From assembly GCF_900185645.1 (NCBI RefSeq), contig NZ_FYAM01000006.1:186001-250000 (forward strand): a stretch of DNA of 64,000 bases, given 5' to 3'. The position numbers were made by a program, and so were the translations under genes. Shown here piece after piece: positions 8,946 to 18,900 of the stretch (position 1 is its first letter; each line of letters opens with the position of its first letter). Source of the DNA: Clostridium sp. BSD9I1. GTDB taxonomy: Bacteria > Bacillota > Clostridia > Clostridiales > Clostridiaceae. The notes under the pieces are model-generated. The model was not told the origin of the DNA. It searched no databases and worked only from the letters and a program-made list of their open reading frames with translations.

Positions 8946-9195
8946 AAATATCCATTTTGTTTACATGAACTCCTTCAACGGAGGTTAACTCATTTTCTAG
9001 CGCTTCTACATCAGATTTTTCAGCAAATATTTGAAGAAGTATAAGTCCCTTTGGAGAACAAGAATCCTCTTCAGTTTCATGCAATCCTATTCGTGTTTTA
9101 ATTATACAGCCATGCTCAGTTAAAATTTGTTGTACCCTTGGGGCATGTTCATCTCTTCCGTCGACGGTAACAGCCATTATGATAGTTTTTTTCAT
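8944..9195 (-). CDS. ACT-like small regulator, TM1266 type
   Basis: An 83-residue protein whose start MKKTIIMAVTVDGRDEHAP lies downstream of AAGGAAGGAG; a Met 24 codons further upstream lacks a binding site. The pattern (an initial beta strand, then HAPRVQQILTEHGCIIKTRIGLHE, a central hydrophobic strand ILLQIFAE, then LENELTSVEGVHVNKMDI) is that of the ferredoxin-like ACT/NikR-C fold seen in the TM1266 group, described as putative regulators of iron-only hydrogenase systems. No hydrogenase maturation genes are in the window, so the role is unproven. It lacks a DNA-binding domain. Confidence 0.65.
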   Translation of the reverse strand: MKKTIIMAVTVDGRDEHAPRVQQILTEHGCIIKTRIGLHETEEDSCSPKGLILLQIFAEKSDVEALENELTSVEGVHVNKMDI

Positions 9196-9593
9196 AAGTG
9201 GAAAACTCCTTCCTTGTAAATTTAGATTTAGTTTATGATTTTTCATTATACATACAATAGCATACAAATATTATCTTATCCAAATTTAGGAAAAATATAT
9301 ACTAAACTATAATATTTTTCTAAATAAATCAAAAATAATATAAAATAAGGCATTATAGTAGAATAAAATATAAGAATTTTATGTTGCATGTTATTAAAAT
9401 TATGAAGCAATAATGTAAATGTTGATAAAATAAGTGATAGAAAATCATACCATAAGTTCTTATAATTTTATAGTGTTGAGTATAAGTGAATTAATATATT
9501 TCAGTAGTCGTTTTCAAAGAAGGTGCTTGTTTTGCAAGTAATTATTCATAGAAAAGTAATTGTAAAACATTGGAACTTTTTACCCAAATACCG
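9196..9593. other. AT-rich intergenic stretch with no gene seen
   Basis: About 400 bases of A/T-rich sequence between the small regulator and the promoter of the T-box transcript. No ribosome binding site with a credible frame and no strong hairpin were found on either strand. Confidence 0.5.
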
Positions 9594-9622
9594 TTGACAC
9601 CTCTTTTTATAGATGATAAGAT
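9594..9622 (+). promoter_or_regulatory. Sigma-A-type promoter for the T-box transcript
   Basis: TTGACA at 9594-9599 and TAAGAT at 9617-9622 are separated by 17 bases. This is a perfect -35 and a 4-of-6 -10, with the T-box leader starting shortly downstream. The cobalamin riboswitch promoter at 40730 has the same two hexamers and spacing. Confidence 0.7.
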
Positions 9623-9669
9623 AAATAACAATAACTCCAAACAACATGTGGGTTAAAAGTAAATAATTT

Positions 9670-9936
9670 CAAATAGTTATGATGGGAAAAAGCTATATAA
9701 ATTTAGTTACAGAGATCCAATGGTTGCTGAGAATTGGTGCTAATGATATAGGTAATACTCAACCCTGAACATAAAAACTGAAACCTAAGTAAGTTTTTAC
9801 GGTAACATCCGTTATAATGTAAGAGTTTTATACAAACTTTCAAAGGCCATAAATAGATTTAGTTTGTGGTGAAGTAGAGTGGTACAGCGTTAATATACGC
9901 CTCTATATATCTAAAGGATATATAGGGGCTTTTTAT
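9670..9936 (+). promoter_or_regulatory. T-box riboswitch, probably leucine-specific
   Basis: A tRNA-sensing leader. Stem I can be drawn with a base helix GTTATG (9676-9681) against CATAA-AAC (9770-9778), a helix GGG/CCC, and an upper helix CTATAT/ATATAG. It has an AGAGA element at 9711-9715 and the distal loop GGTTGCTGAGA (9722-9732). The T-box motif AGAGTGGTACAGCG is at 9876-9889. The terminator is a 13-bp stem (9899-9911 with 9917-9929) followed by TTTTTAT. In this fold the specifier position reads CTC (9758-9760), with UCA as the neighbouring register. The variable base of TGGT pairs with a discriminator A, which tRNA-Leu has and tRNA-Ser generally lacks, so Leu is favoured. It controls the M20 amidohydrolase downstream. 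Confidence 0.85.
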
Positions 9937-9982
9937 ATACTAATATAAGTATTACCAAATAATTATCAAAATCAATAATCAC

Positions 9983-10020
9983 AAGCTGGTTACTAGTTAC
10001 TGATTACTAGCAGCTGGTAC
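9983..10020. repeat. GTTACTAG/CTGGTTAC-type intergenic repeat
   Basis: AGCTGGTTACTAGTTACTG followed by ATTACTAGCAGCTGGTAC lies between the T-box terminator and the M20 gene. It shares the CTGGTTACT and TACTAG words with the other dispersed elements but lacks the central hairpin. Confidence 0.45.
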
Positions 10021-10042
10021 TAAATATACGGGGGGGTTAGAT

Positions 10043-11218
10043 ATGAAAACTTTAGATTTTGCAAAAGGAAATTATGAATGGATGGTAGATTTAAGAAGGG
10101 ATTTTCACAGGCATCCAGAGGCATCCTTTGAGGAATTTAGAACTACAGATAAAATTGAAGAAGAATTAAAGAAAATGGAAATAGAAACTTTAAGGGTAAC
10201 AAAAACAGGCGTTATAGGGCTATTAAAAGGAGGAAAAGAAGGAAAGGTTGTAGCTTTACGTGCTGACATAGATGCATTATCTGTAAATGAGCAAACTGGG
10301 CTTTCATTTAGCTCAGAAACACCTGGATTAATGCATGCTTGTGGACATGACTGCCATGCTGCAACATTACTTGGAGCAGCAAAAATTTTATCAGGAATGA
10401 AAGAAGAACTACAAGGAACAGTAAAATTTATATTTCAGCCTGCAGAAGAAGTAGCGGGTGGGGCAAAGGCTATGATAGAAGGTGGAGTACTAGAAAATCC
10501 TAAAGTAGATATGATATTTGGAATGCATATTTGGTCAGATGTACCTACAGGACAAGTAGCACTTCAGCCAGGACCTGTAATGGCATCAGCAGATTGTTTT
10601 GATTTAACTATAACAGGAAAGTCAGCACATGGTTCTTCACCATGGCAAGGGGTTGACGCTTTAACTTGTGCAACAGCAGTAGTTCAAGGACTACATACTA
10701 TTGCAACAAAAGTAAATGATGCAAGACAACCTATAGTTATAAATGTAGGAACCTTTCATGCTGGAGAAAGATTTAACGTAGTACCTGGAAAAGCAACAAT
10801 ACAAGGAATGAATAGAGCATTTACTGAACACTCTAGAAAAATGCTTCCTGAATGGATTGAAAAAATGGTTAAAAATACTTGTGAAGCTCATGGTTGTGAG
10901 TATGAGTATAAGTATGAATTTATGTGCAGTCCCACTATAAATGAAGAAAAGTCTACAAAGCTTGCTCGAGAATCTGTAGCAAAAGTAGTAGGTCAGGAAA
11001 ACATAATTGCAATAGATAAGGCAATGGGATCAGAAGACTTCTCAGAATACGCACAAAGAGTACCAGGAGCATTTATGTTCTTAGGGGGAAGAAATGAAGA
11101 AAAAGGATGTAAGTATTCCCATCATTCAAACTTCTTCAATGTAGATGAAGACGCACTTCCACTTGGAGCTGCAAGTTATGCACAAGTGGCAATAGATTTC
11201 TTGAATAAAAATGAGTAA
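10043..11218 (+). CDS. M20-family amidohydrolase (hippurate hydrolase / N-acyl-amino-acid hydrolase type)
   Basis: A 391-residue cytosolic metallopeptidase. The M20D signature HACGHDCHAATLLGAA supplies metal ligands together with QPAEEV, GMHIW and the C-terminal YSHHSNFFNVDEDALPLGA. Members cleave N-acyl or N-aminoacyl amides such as hippurate, N-acetyl-amino acids or IAA-amino acids. The ATG follows a G-rich GGGGGGG Shine-Dalgarno stretch. The T-box leader implies that expression rises when a charged tRNA, most likely tRNA-Leu, is scarce. The enzyme may therefore release that amino acid from an acylated or peptide form. The exact substrate cannot be read from the sequence. Confidence 0.85.
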   Translation: MKTLDFAKGNYEWMVDLRRDFHRHPEASFEEFRTTDKIEEELKKMEIETLRVTKTGVIGLLKGGKEGKVVALRADIDALSVNEQTGLSFSSETPGLMHACGHDCHAATLLGAAKILSGMKEELQGTVKFIFQPAEEVAGGAKAMIEGGVLENPKVDMIFGMHIWSDVPTGQVALQPGPVMASADCFDLTITGKSAHGSSPWQGVDALTCATAVVQGLHTIATKVNDARQPIVINVGTFHAGERFNVVPGKATIQGMNRAFTEHSRKMLPEWIEKMVKNTCEAHGCEYEYKYEFMCSPTINEEKSTKLARESVAKVVGQENIIAIDKAMGSEDFSEYAQRVPGAFMFLGGRNEEKGCKYSHHSNFFNVDEDALPLGAASYAQVAIDFLNKNE

Positions 11219-11222
11219 TAAC

Positions 11223-11263
11223 AAAACACCTAAAGAATAAAAAATATTCTTTAGGTGTTTTTC
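11223..11263 (+). terminator. Intrinsic terminator
   Basis: A 17-bp perfect stem (11223-11239 with 11245-11261), a 5-base loop and trailing T residues follow the M20 gene. The left arm starts with four A, so it may also act on leftward transcripts. Confidence 0.9.
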
Positions 11264-11340
11264 TATAAATAAAGATTGTAAAAGTGTCTATAGATAAATC
11301 TTTATAACTTTTAGTTCGTATTGGTAGTAATTTTTACTGG

Positions 11341-14300
11341 CTAAATTACATCAAAAAAGCTCAGTTGATCACTTTCTGGAAGACCTATTAAACAGCCAAA
11401 TTTTCTAAGTGAATCTATAGCAGAATTTCCAATCTTAGCACGTTTCTTTAGATCTTCTACAGAGCTAATAGGTTGTTCTTCTTGGAGCGCATTATATATT
11501 CCTTCTGCAGCTACCGTTCCCATACCCGATATACTGTTTATAGGAGGTCTTAAGCCATCCTCTTCAACTAGAAATCTAGAGGCATGGGATTTATATAAAT
11601 CAATAGGAAGGAATTTAATATTTCTTTCGTACATTTCTAAAACTATTTCTAAGTCATCATACATATCCTTATCCTTAGGAGCTGCTTGATTACCCATCAT
11701 ATCAATTTCCTTCATCTTTTCTTTAACTTTCTCTTTTCCAAATATCATAAATTCTGCATCGAAGGCCTTTGCTCTAATGCTAAAGTATGCTGCATAATAG
11801 GCCTTAGGTATATGCACTTTAAACCAAGCTATTCTGAAGGCCATCATAACATAAGCTGCAGCATGGGCCTTAGGGAACATATATTTTATTTTCCTGCAGG
11901 AATCTATATACCATTCCGGCACATCATGTTCTCTCATCATTGCTTCATACTCAGCCCATTTTTCAGGGTCTTTTAATGCCTTTCCTTTACGAACTAGCTC
12001 CATTATTTTAAAGGCAGTATTAGGTGGCAAACCTTTTTTGATTAGATAAACCATTATATCATCTCTAGTACATACAGCCTCACTTATGCTGGTAACTATT
12101 TTTGAATCAATTAAATCCTTAGCATTTCCCAGCCACACATCGGTACCATGGGAAAGTCCTGATATACATATTAAGTCCATAAAGGTTTTTGGCATTGTAT
12201 CTAGAAGCATTCCCCTTACGAATTTGGTGCCAAACTCAGGAACTCCAAAGGTTCCTACCTTAGAATTTATTTGCTGGGGAGTTACTCCCAGAGCTTGTGT
12301 AGATGAAAATATAGACATGGTCTCCTTATCATCCATAGGTATCGTCTTAGGATCTACTCCTGTAATATCCTGAAGCATTCTTATAACTGTTGGATCATCA
12401 TGCCCTAGTATATCAAGCTTCAATAAATTCTGGTCAATGGAGTGATAATCAAAATGTGTTGTAATAATATCTGAGCTGGAATCATCTGCAGGATGCTGTA
12501 CTGGGCAAAACTCAAATATTTCTCTTCCCTTGGGAACAACTATTATACCCCCAGGATGCTGTCCAGAGGTTCTCTTTATACCTGTACAGCCTCTTGAGAT
12601 TCTGAGAATTTCTGCCTTATTTACTGTGATACCTTTTTCATCGAAGTACTTTTTTACATATCCAAAAGCTGTTTTTTCTGCTATGGTACCTATAGTTCCT
12701 GCTTTAAAGGTTGTGCCTTTCCCAAAGATAACCTCTGTATATCTGTGCGCCTTTCCCTGGTACTCTCCTGAAAAGTTTAAGTCTATATCCGGTTCCTTAT
12801 CTCCATTGAAACCTAAGAATGTTTCAAAAGGGATATCTATGCCATCCTTAACCAAAGCTTCTCCGCAAACAGGGCAAACTTTATCTGGTAAGTCAAAACC
12901 GATTTTATAGCCATAGTCAGCAAAATCTGAATGCTTACAGCTAGGGCATCTGTAATGAGGCGGCAGGGCATTTACCTCAGTTATACCAGTCATATATGCC
13001 ACAACAGAGGAACCAACGGAGCCTCTAGAGCCTACCAAATACCCATCTTCATTAGACTTCCATACAAGCTTTTGAGCAATTATATACATTACGGAGAATC
13101 CATTTTTTATAATGGAATCCAGCTCTCTATCAAGCCTTTGTTGAATAATTTCAGGAAGAGGGTCTCCATAAAGTTCATGAGCCTTACCATAGGTAATATC
13201 TTTAATGGTCTGCTCACATCCATCTATGTGTGGTGTAGCCTTTTGTGACGAAATAGGACTAATCTGTTCACACATATCAGATATCATATTGGTGTTTGTA
13301 ACTACCACCTCATAGGCTTTTTTACTTCCTAAATAGGAAAACTCTTCAAGCATTTCCTCAGTGGTTTTTAAATATAAAGGAGCCTGATTGTCTGCATCCT
13401 TAAATCCCTGTCCTGCTTCTAATATACGCCTGTATATCTCATCCTCAGGGTCTATAAAGTGAACATCTCCTGTTGCCACTACAGGTTTATTTAATTTTTC
13501 ACCAAGAGCAACAATTTTTCTATTGACTTCCTTTAGATATTCTCTATTAGGTACCTGCTCTGTCCTTACTAAATAATCATTATTTTTTAGGGGTTGAATT
13601 TCTAAATAATCATATTCCTCTGCAATAGTTTTAATTTCCTCATCTGATTTTCCAAGTAAAATTGCCTGGTAAAGCTCTCCTTCACTGCAGGCACTACCAA
13701 GTATTAAACCTTCAGAGTATTTTTTATAAAGACTTCTTAATATACGAGGTTTCTTATAAAAATAATCTAAATGGGAATAGGATACCAGCTTATATAAATT
13801 CTTTAATCCTACATAATCCTTTGCCAGTATTATTGCATGATAGGTCTTAAGTTTTTTATATTCTTCCCTTTTAGATTCTTCATCGGAGCCATATATATCT
13901 ATATCCTGAAGAGTTTCTGCGCCTCTCTTCTTTAGCTTTTCAAGCATTATATTAAAGACCTTAACTGTGGTAGCCACGTCATCTAAGGCTCTATGAGCAA
14001 CCTCAACCTTTATGCCAAGATTCTTAGCAATTCTCCCTAATTTATAGGTTTTAAAATCAGGAAAGAGCTCTTTTGCTAATGATAAGGTATCTAAGTATGT
14101 AAAATCGAAGTCATACCCTAAGACCTTAGCGTTATGCTTTAAGAAGCCTACATCGAATTCAGCATTATGGGCAACCAAAACGCTTCCCTGTATAAACTGT
14201 AACATTTTAGGAAATACATTTTCTATGGTATCTGCATCTTTTACCATATCATTGGTTATATTAGTAACCTCAATAACTCTTGCAGGAATAGGTTTTTCGG

Positions 14301-15690
14301 GATTCACAAAGCAGCTAAATTCCTCTATTACCTTTCCATCTTTAAGTTTCATAATTCCTATCTCAGTAATTTTTTCTGTTACTGGTGAAAAGCCCGTGGT
14401 TTCCAAATCCAGCACACAATAGGTGGTATCAATACTCTGTCCCTTAAGGTTTGTTACAGAAGGTTTTTTATCCGGTGCTAAATAGGCCTCTACTCCATAT
14501 ATGACCTTCATATCAGGATTATCTCTACCTAAAAGCTTATGGGCCTCGGGAAAGGATTGAACCACTCCATGATCCGTTATAGCAATAGATTTCATGCCCC
14601 AGCTCATTGCTCTTTTAATCAAATCAGTGGCACTGGTCATGGCATCCATCTGACTCATTTGTGTATGCATATGCAGCTCTACTCTCTTTACCTGAGATCT
14701 GTCCTGTCTCTTAACTTTTCTCATGCCTTCTATTTCTATTATAGTATTGGCAATAAGCTCAACTTCTCCAGAAAACTTACTATAGCCTGCATTTCCACAA
14801 AGCCTAACTCTCTTAGCCTTTTTAAGTTTAGATAATACCTCACCGTCTTCACCAGGCTTAATAAAGGATTTACAAGTCATAGAACTTGAGCCATCATACA
14901 AGTCAAAAGAAATTAATGTTTTTCCGCTTTTTAATTCCTTTGCCTCTATATTGGATATTTCCCCTTGTATAGCTATCTTTCCCTCATCTGGTGTAATATC
15001 AGTAATTTTTATTATAGTATCCTTAATTTTAGAGCTTCTGCCTAATATCAAGAAAGGATCACCTTTTTTTACATCAGTTTCGGCTTTTATTTCCTGTCTT
15101 TTTTCTGAAACTTCATTAGGTGAGTTAGGGACAACATTACTTAAAGTTGCCTCAACTTGCTTTTGAATAAACAGCATTTCCTTTTCACGTATATCCTCTT
15201 GCATCCTTATTAAATCTTCGCTGCTTACTTTATCAATAAAATTTATTTTATATGCTGTACCATATAGGTTTTTAATGGCATTATGGAGTCTTTTATCATA
15301 ATCCATGGATTTTAAAAAGTCTGATACTGCAAGTTTAAAATTAAAATTTATTGTATCATTATCCACTTCATATTCACTATTATTTATCACTGCCTTTAAT
15401 GCAGGGTATTTATCTGCGAGTGAAAGTACGATGCTTTCTAATTCATCTTTTATGGGTTTTTTTTCTGTTCCATCAACATATGTTACAGTGATTTTAGAAT
15501 CTTTTAATTCAAATCTTTCTCTTATAAACTTATTTAGGAATTCAAATTCTCTTATCTCAATATATTTATCTGAGCTGATTTTGATCTCTAGGGTTTTGGT
15601 ATTTTTCTTTAAGACTACTGCTTCTACAAGTGCAGTATTTATGTTACCCCCTGATTCATAATCACTAAAAATTTCATTTATTCTTCTCAT
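11341..15690 (-). CDS. polC: DNA polymerase III alpha subunit, PolC type
   Basis: The replicative polymerase of low-GC Gram-positives, with built-in proofreading. The 1449 residues match the family length. In order there is an N-terminal domain, an OB fold (about 215-320), the first PHP part (VELHMHTQMS, about 337), an inserted DEDD 3'-5' exonuclease (VLDLETTGFSP, about 425), the second PHP part, a zinc-binding CPSC...CPVCG segment, and the polymerase core with the acidic motif EPDIDLNFSGEYQ. The start was set at the ATG whose product begins MRRINEIF, preceded by AGGAATTAAC. A Met 24 codons upstream lacks a binding site. Divergent from addA, 265 bases apart. Confidence 0.97.
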   Translation of the reverse strand: MRRINEIFSDYESGGNINTALVEAVVLKKNTKTLEIKISSDKYIEIREFEFLNKFIRERFELKDSKITVTYVDGTEKKPIKDELESIVLSLADKYPALKAVINNSEYEVDNDTINFNFKLAVSDFLKSMDYDKRLHNAIKNLYGTAYKINFIDKVSSEDLIRMQEDIREKEMLFIQKQVEATLSNVVPNSPNEVSEKRQEIKAETDVKKGDPFLILGRSSKIKDTIIKITDITPDEGKIAIQGEISNIEAKELKSGKTLISFDLYDGSSSMTCKSFIKPGEDGEVLSKLKKAKRVRLCGNAGYSKFSGEVELIANTIIEIEGMRKVKRQDRSQVKRVELHMHTQMSQMDAMTSATDLIKRAMSWGMKSIAITDHGVVQSFPEAHKLLGRDNPDMKVIYGVEAYLAPDKKPSVTNLKGQSIDTTYCVLDLETTGFSPVTEKITEIGIMKLKDGKVIEEFSCFVNPEKPIPARVIEVTNITNDMVKDADTIENVFPKMLQFIQGSVLVAHNAEFDVGFLKHNAKVLGYDFDFTYLDTLSLAKELFPDFKTYKLGRIAKNLGIKVEVAHRALDDVATTVKVFNIMLEKLKKRGAETLQDIDIYGSDEESKREEYKKLKTYHAIILAKDYVGLKNLYKLVSYSHLDYFYKKPRILRSLYKKYSEGLILGSACSEGELYQAILLGKSDEEIKTIAEEYDYLEIQPLKNNDYLVRTEQVPNREYLKEVNRKIVALGEKLNKPVVATGDVHFIDPEDEIYRRILEAGQGFKDADNQAPLYLKTTEEMLEEFSYLGSKKAYEVVVTNTNMISDMCEQISPISSQKATPHIDGCEQTIKDITYGKAHELYGDPLPEIIQQRLDRELDSIIKNGFSVMYIIAQKLVWKSNEDGYLVGSRGSVGSSVVAYMTGITEVNALPPHYRCPSCKHSDFADYGYKIGFDLPDKVCPVCGEALVKDGIDIPFETFLGFNGDKEPDIDLNFSGEYQGKAHRYTEVIFGKGTTFKAGTIGTIAEKTAFGYVKKYFDEKGITVNKAEILRISRGCTGIKRTSGQHPGGIIVVPKGREIFEFCPVQHPADDSSSDIITTHFDYHSIDQNLLKLDILGHDDPTVIRMLQDITGVDPKTIPMDDKETMSIFSSTQALGVTPQQINSKVGTFGVPEFGTKFVRGMLLDTMPKTFMDLICISGLSHGTDVWLGNAKDLIDSKIVTSISEAVCTRDDIMVYLIKKGLPPNTAFKIMELVRKGKALKDPEKWAEYEAMMREHDVPEWYIDSCRKIKYMFPKAHAAAYVMMAFRIAWFKVHIPKAYYAAYFSIRAKAFDAEFMIFGKEKVKEKMKEIDMMGNQAAPKDKDMYDDLEIVLEMYERNIKFLPIDLYKSHASRFLVEEDGLRPPINSISGMGTVAAEGIYNALQEEQPISSVEDLKKRAKIGNSAIDSLRKFGCLIGLPESDQLSFFDVI

Positions 15691-15955
15691 GTTAATTCCT
15701 AACCTTCTCCCACAAATTTTTAGTATGTTACTATTATATAGGATAGACTTATGATTTGTCATGTAGTGAAAAAAAGTATAGCGATATTCATATATATGAT
15801 AGCAATTTTAACATTGGTTTTCTACTAGTTTTAAATGTAAATAATGTACAAAGTTATATATATCTTATTTTGTGTTAAAATATAAACATAGTAAAATCTA
15901 ATAAAGTGCTAAATATTAAGTATTAAGCATTAGCTACAAAAGAGGAGGGTATAAG

Positions 15956-18900
15956 GTGGGGGAAACTAAGTGGACCAAGGAACAAGAAAGTGCTATATAC
16001 ACCAAGGGTTGTAATCTTTTAGTTGCAGCAGCAGCGGGTTCTGGTAAAACTGCGGTACTGGTGGAAAGAATAATAAAGAAAATAACGGATGAAGAAAATC
16101 CTATGGATATAGATAAATTATTAGTTGTTACATTCACAAATGCAGCAGCGGCTGAAATGAAGGAAAGAATAGGGGAGGCCATTACAAGGGAACTGGATAA
16201 GAATCCAGATTCCAAGGTGCTTCAAAGACAGTTAACGCTTTTAAGTAAGGCTAATATAACTACAATACATTCCTTTTGTTTAAATGTAATAAGAAATAAC
16301 TTTCATATTTTAGATGTAGACCCGTCCTTTAGAGTTGCAGATGAAACGGAAACAATTTTATTAAAACAGGAAGCCTTAGATGAAATATTTGATGAAAGTT
16401 ATGAAGAAGATAAGGTAAGTTCTGAATTTTTAAGTCTTGTGGAATCTTATGGGGGAAGAGACGATAAAAAGGTTATGGAAATGGTAGAAAACATTTATCA
16501 TTTTTCTCAAAGTATGCCTTGGCCTGAAAGCTGGCTTGAAGAGGCAATTGAAGTTTTTAATGTAAAAGAAGATTTCAATTTTGAAAACACTACTTGGGCA
16601 GAGATCTTAGTAGAAAATATAAAAATAGAGCTTGAGGGATTTAAAAACAGACTAAAAAAGGCAGTAAATATGCTAGAAGAAGATGAACTCTTAAATCCTT
16701 ATAAAGAAATTATTAACGAAGATTTAAATTTTGTAGAAGATCTTATAATGGAAGAAAGTTTTGGAAGTATGGCCGAAAAGATATTTTTATATTCACATTC
16801 AGTGCTGCCTCGTAAAAAGCTAGATGAATATTTAAAAGAAATAAAAGAAAAGGCTGTTAAAGTAAGAAATGATGTAAAAGACAAGCTAAAAGGCATAAGG
16901 GAGAGTTATTTCCAGGGACATGAGGATATAAAAAGTCAACTTCAAGGTTTATACCCAAGAATGAAGGTTTTGAAGGATTTAGTAATAAACTTTAGTATGA
17001 GGTATGCTGAAAAAAAGAGAGAAAAAAATATAATAGATTTCAATGATATAGAACATTTTTGTCTTTATATACTTACACAATTTACAGAAAAAGATGAGAT
17101 TATTCCTTCATCTATAGCTGTTGAGTATAGAAGGAAATTTGAAGAAGTACTAGTTGATGAATATCAAGATAGTAACTTGGTTCAAGAGGTTATATTAAAT
17201 TCAGTATCACGCCAGCCTAATATAGAGCTACAAGATTCTAAATTGACTGTGCCAAATTTATTTATGGTAGGCGATGTAAAACAAAGTATCTACCGTTTTA
17301 GGCAAGCAAAACCAGAGCTTTTTTTAGAAAAGTATAATACCTATGAAGAAGGCCAAGGAGAAAATAGAAAGATAAAGTTATTTAAAAATTTTAGAAGTAG
17401 AGAAAATGTTATACACGGGGTAAATTTTATATTTAAGCAAATAATGTCTAAAAATCTAGGAGAACTTGACTATACTGATGAGGAAGCTTTAAATCCAGGA
17501 GCATATTATCCAGAGCCTGAGGAAGGCATAAATTACGCAGGAGCTGTAGAACTTCACCTTATGGAAAAAAACTCTCTTAAAAATCAAAGTACACTAGAAG
17601 GAGAAGATGTAGAAGAAGAAACAGAAGAGGATGCTCCAGATAATATTAAGCTTGAAGCAAATATGGTATGCAAAATAATAAAAAATCTTATGAGCTCAAG
17701 TGAAAATCCGTATATGGTATGGGATAAAAATATAAATATTTATAGAAGACTTCAATATAGAGATATAGTAATACTTATGAGAGCTACTAAAAGCTATGCT
17801 CCGACATTTACAGAAGAAATGAATAATACAGGTATACCAGTGTTTGCGGATTCCACCTCAGGATATTTTGAAACAGCAGAGGTAAAAACAATACTTGCTC
17901 TTCTTCAAGTTATAGATAATCCAAGGCAAGATATTCCTTTATTAGCGGTTTTGAGAAGTCCTATATTTTCTTTTTCAGCAGAGGAGATAATAGACGTAAG
18001 GCTTATAAATAAGGAATTAAGTTTTTATGAAATAATAAACAACATAGTTAGCATGGATGATATAGAAGCAATAGAGGAAAAAGATAACATTAGGGCTTTA
18101 AACAAAGACTTTATTAAAAAAATAGAATATTTCCATAAAAAACTTGAAAAATGGAGAGATAGAGTTGTAAATTATCCTCTAGATCAATTTATATGGTCCT
18201 TATACACAGAAACTGGTTACTATGGTTATGTAGGAGCAATGCCTGGAGGAATTCAAAGACAAGCAAATTTAAGAGTATTATTTGAAAGAGCAAAGCAATA
18301 TGAAAGCACAAGTTACAGAGGATTATTTAATTTTATAAATTTCATGAATAAACTTCGCTACAGCAGTGGAGATATGGGAAGTGCAAAGATAATTGGAGAA
18401 AATGAAGATGTAGTAAGAATTATGAGTATTCATAAGAGTAAGGGATTGGAATTTCCTGTGGTAATACTTGCGGGCTCTGGTAAGCAATTTAATCTTCAAG
18501 ATACTAAAAAAAGTGTACTTTTTCATCATAAGCTTGGATTTGGACCAGAATATGTGGATTTAGAAAAAAGAGTATCCTATGATACTATAATGAAAGAAGT
18601 TATAAAAAAGAAAATTAATTTAGAAACACTTTCTGAAGAACTAAGGATTTTATATGTTGCATTTACAAGGGCTAAGGAGAAATTAATCATCACTGGAATG
18701 GTTAAGGATTTAGATAAAACTCTTGAAAAATGGTGCGATAAAGCTCAAGAAGAGGGAGAAAAGATACCTACTTATGCAGTAATGGAGGGTAAAAGTTATT
18801 TGGATTGGATAGTGCCACCATTAACTCGTCATAGTGATTGCAGGTGTTTATTAGAAAGAATAGGACTTGATATTTCTTCAAGTCATTGGTCTATGGATAA

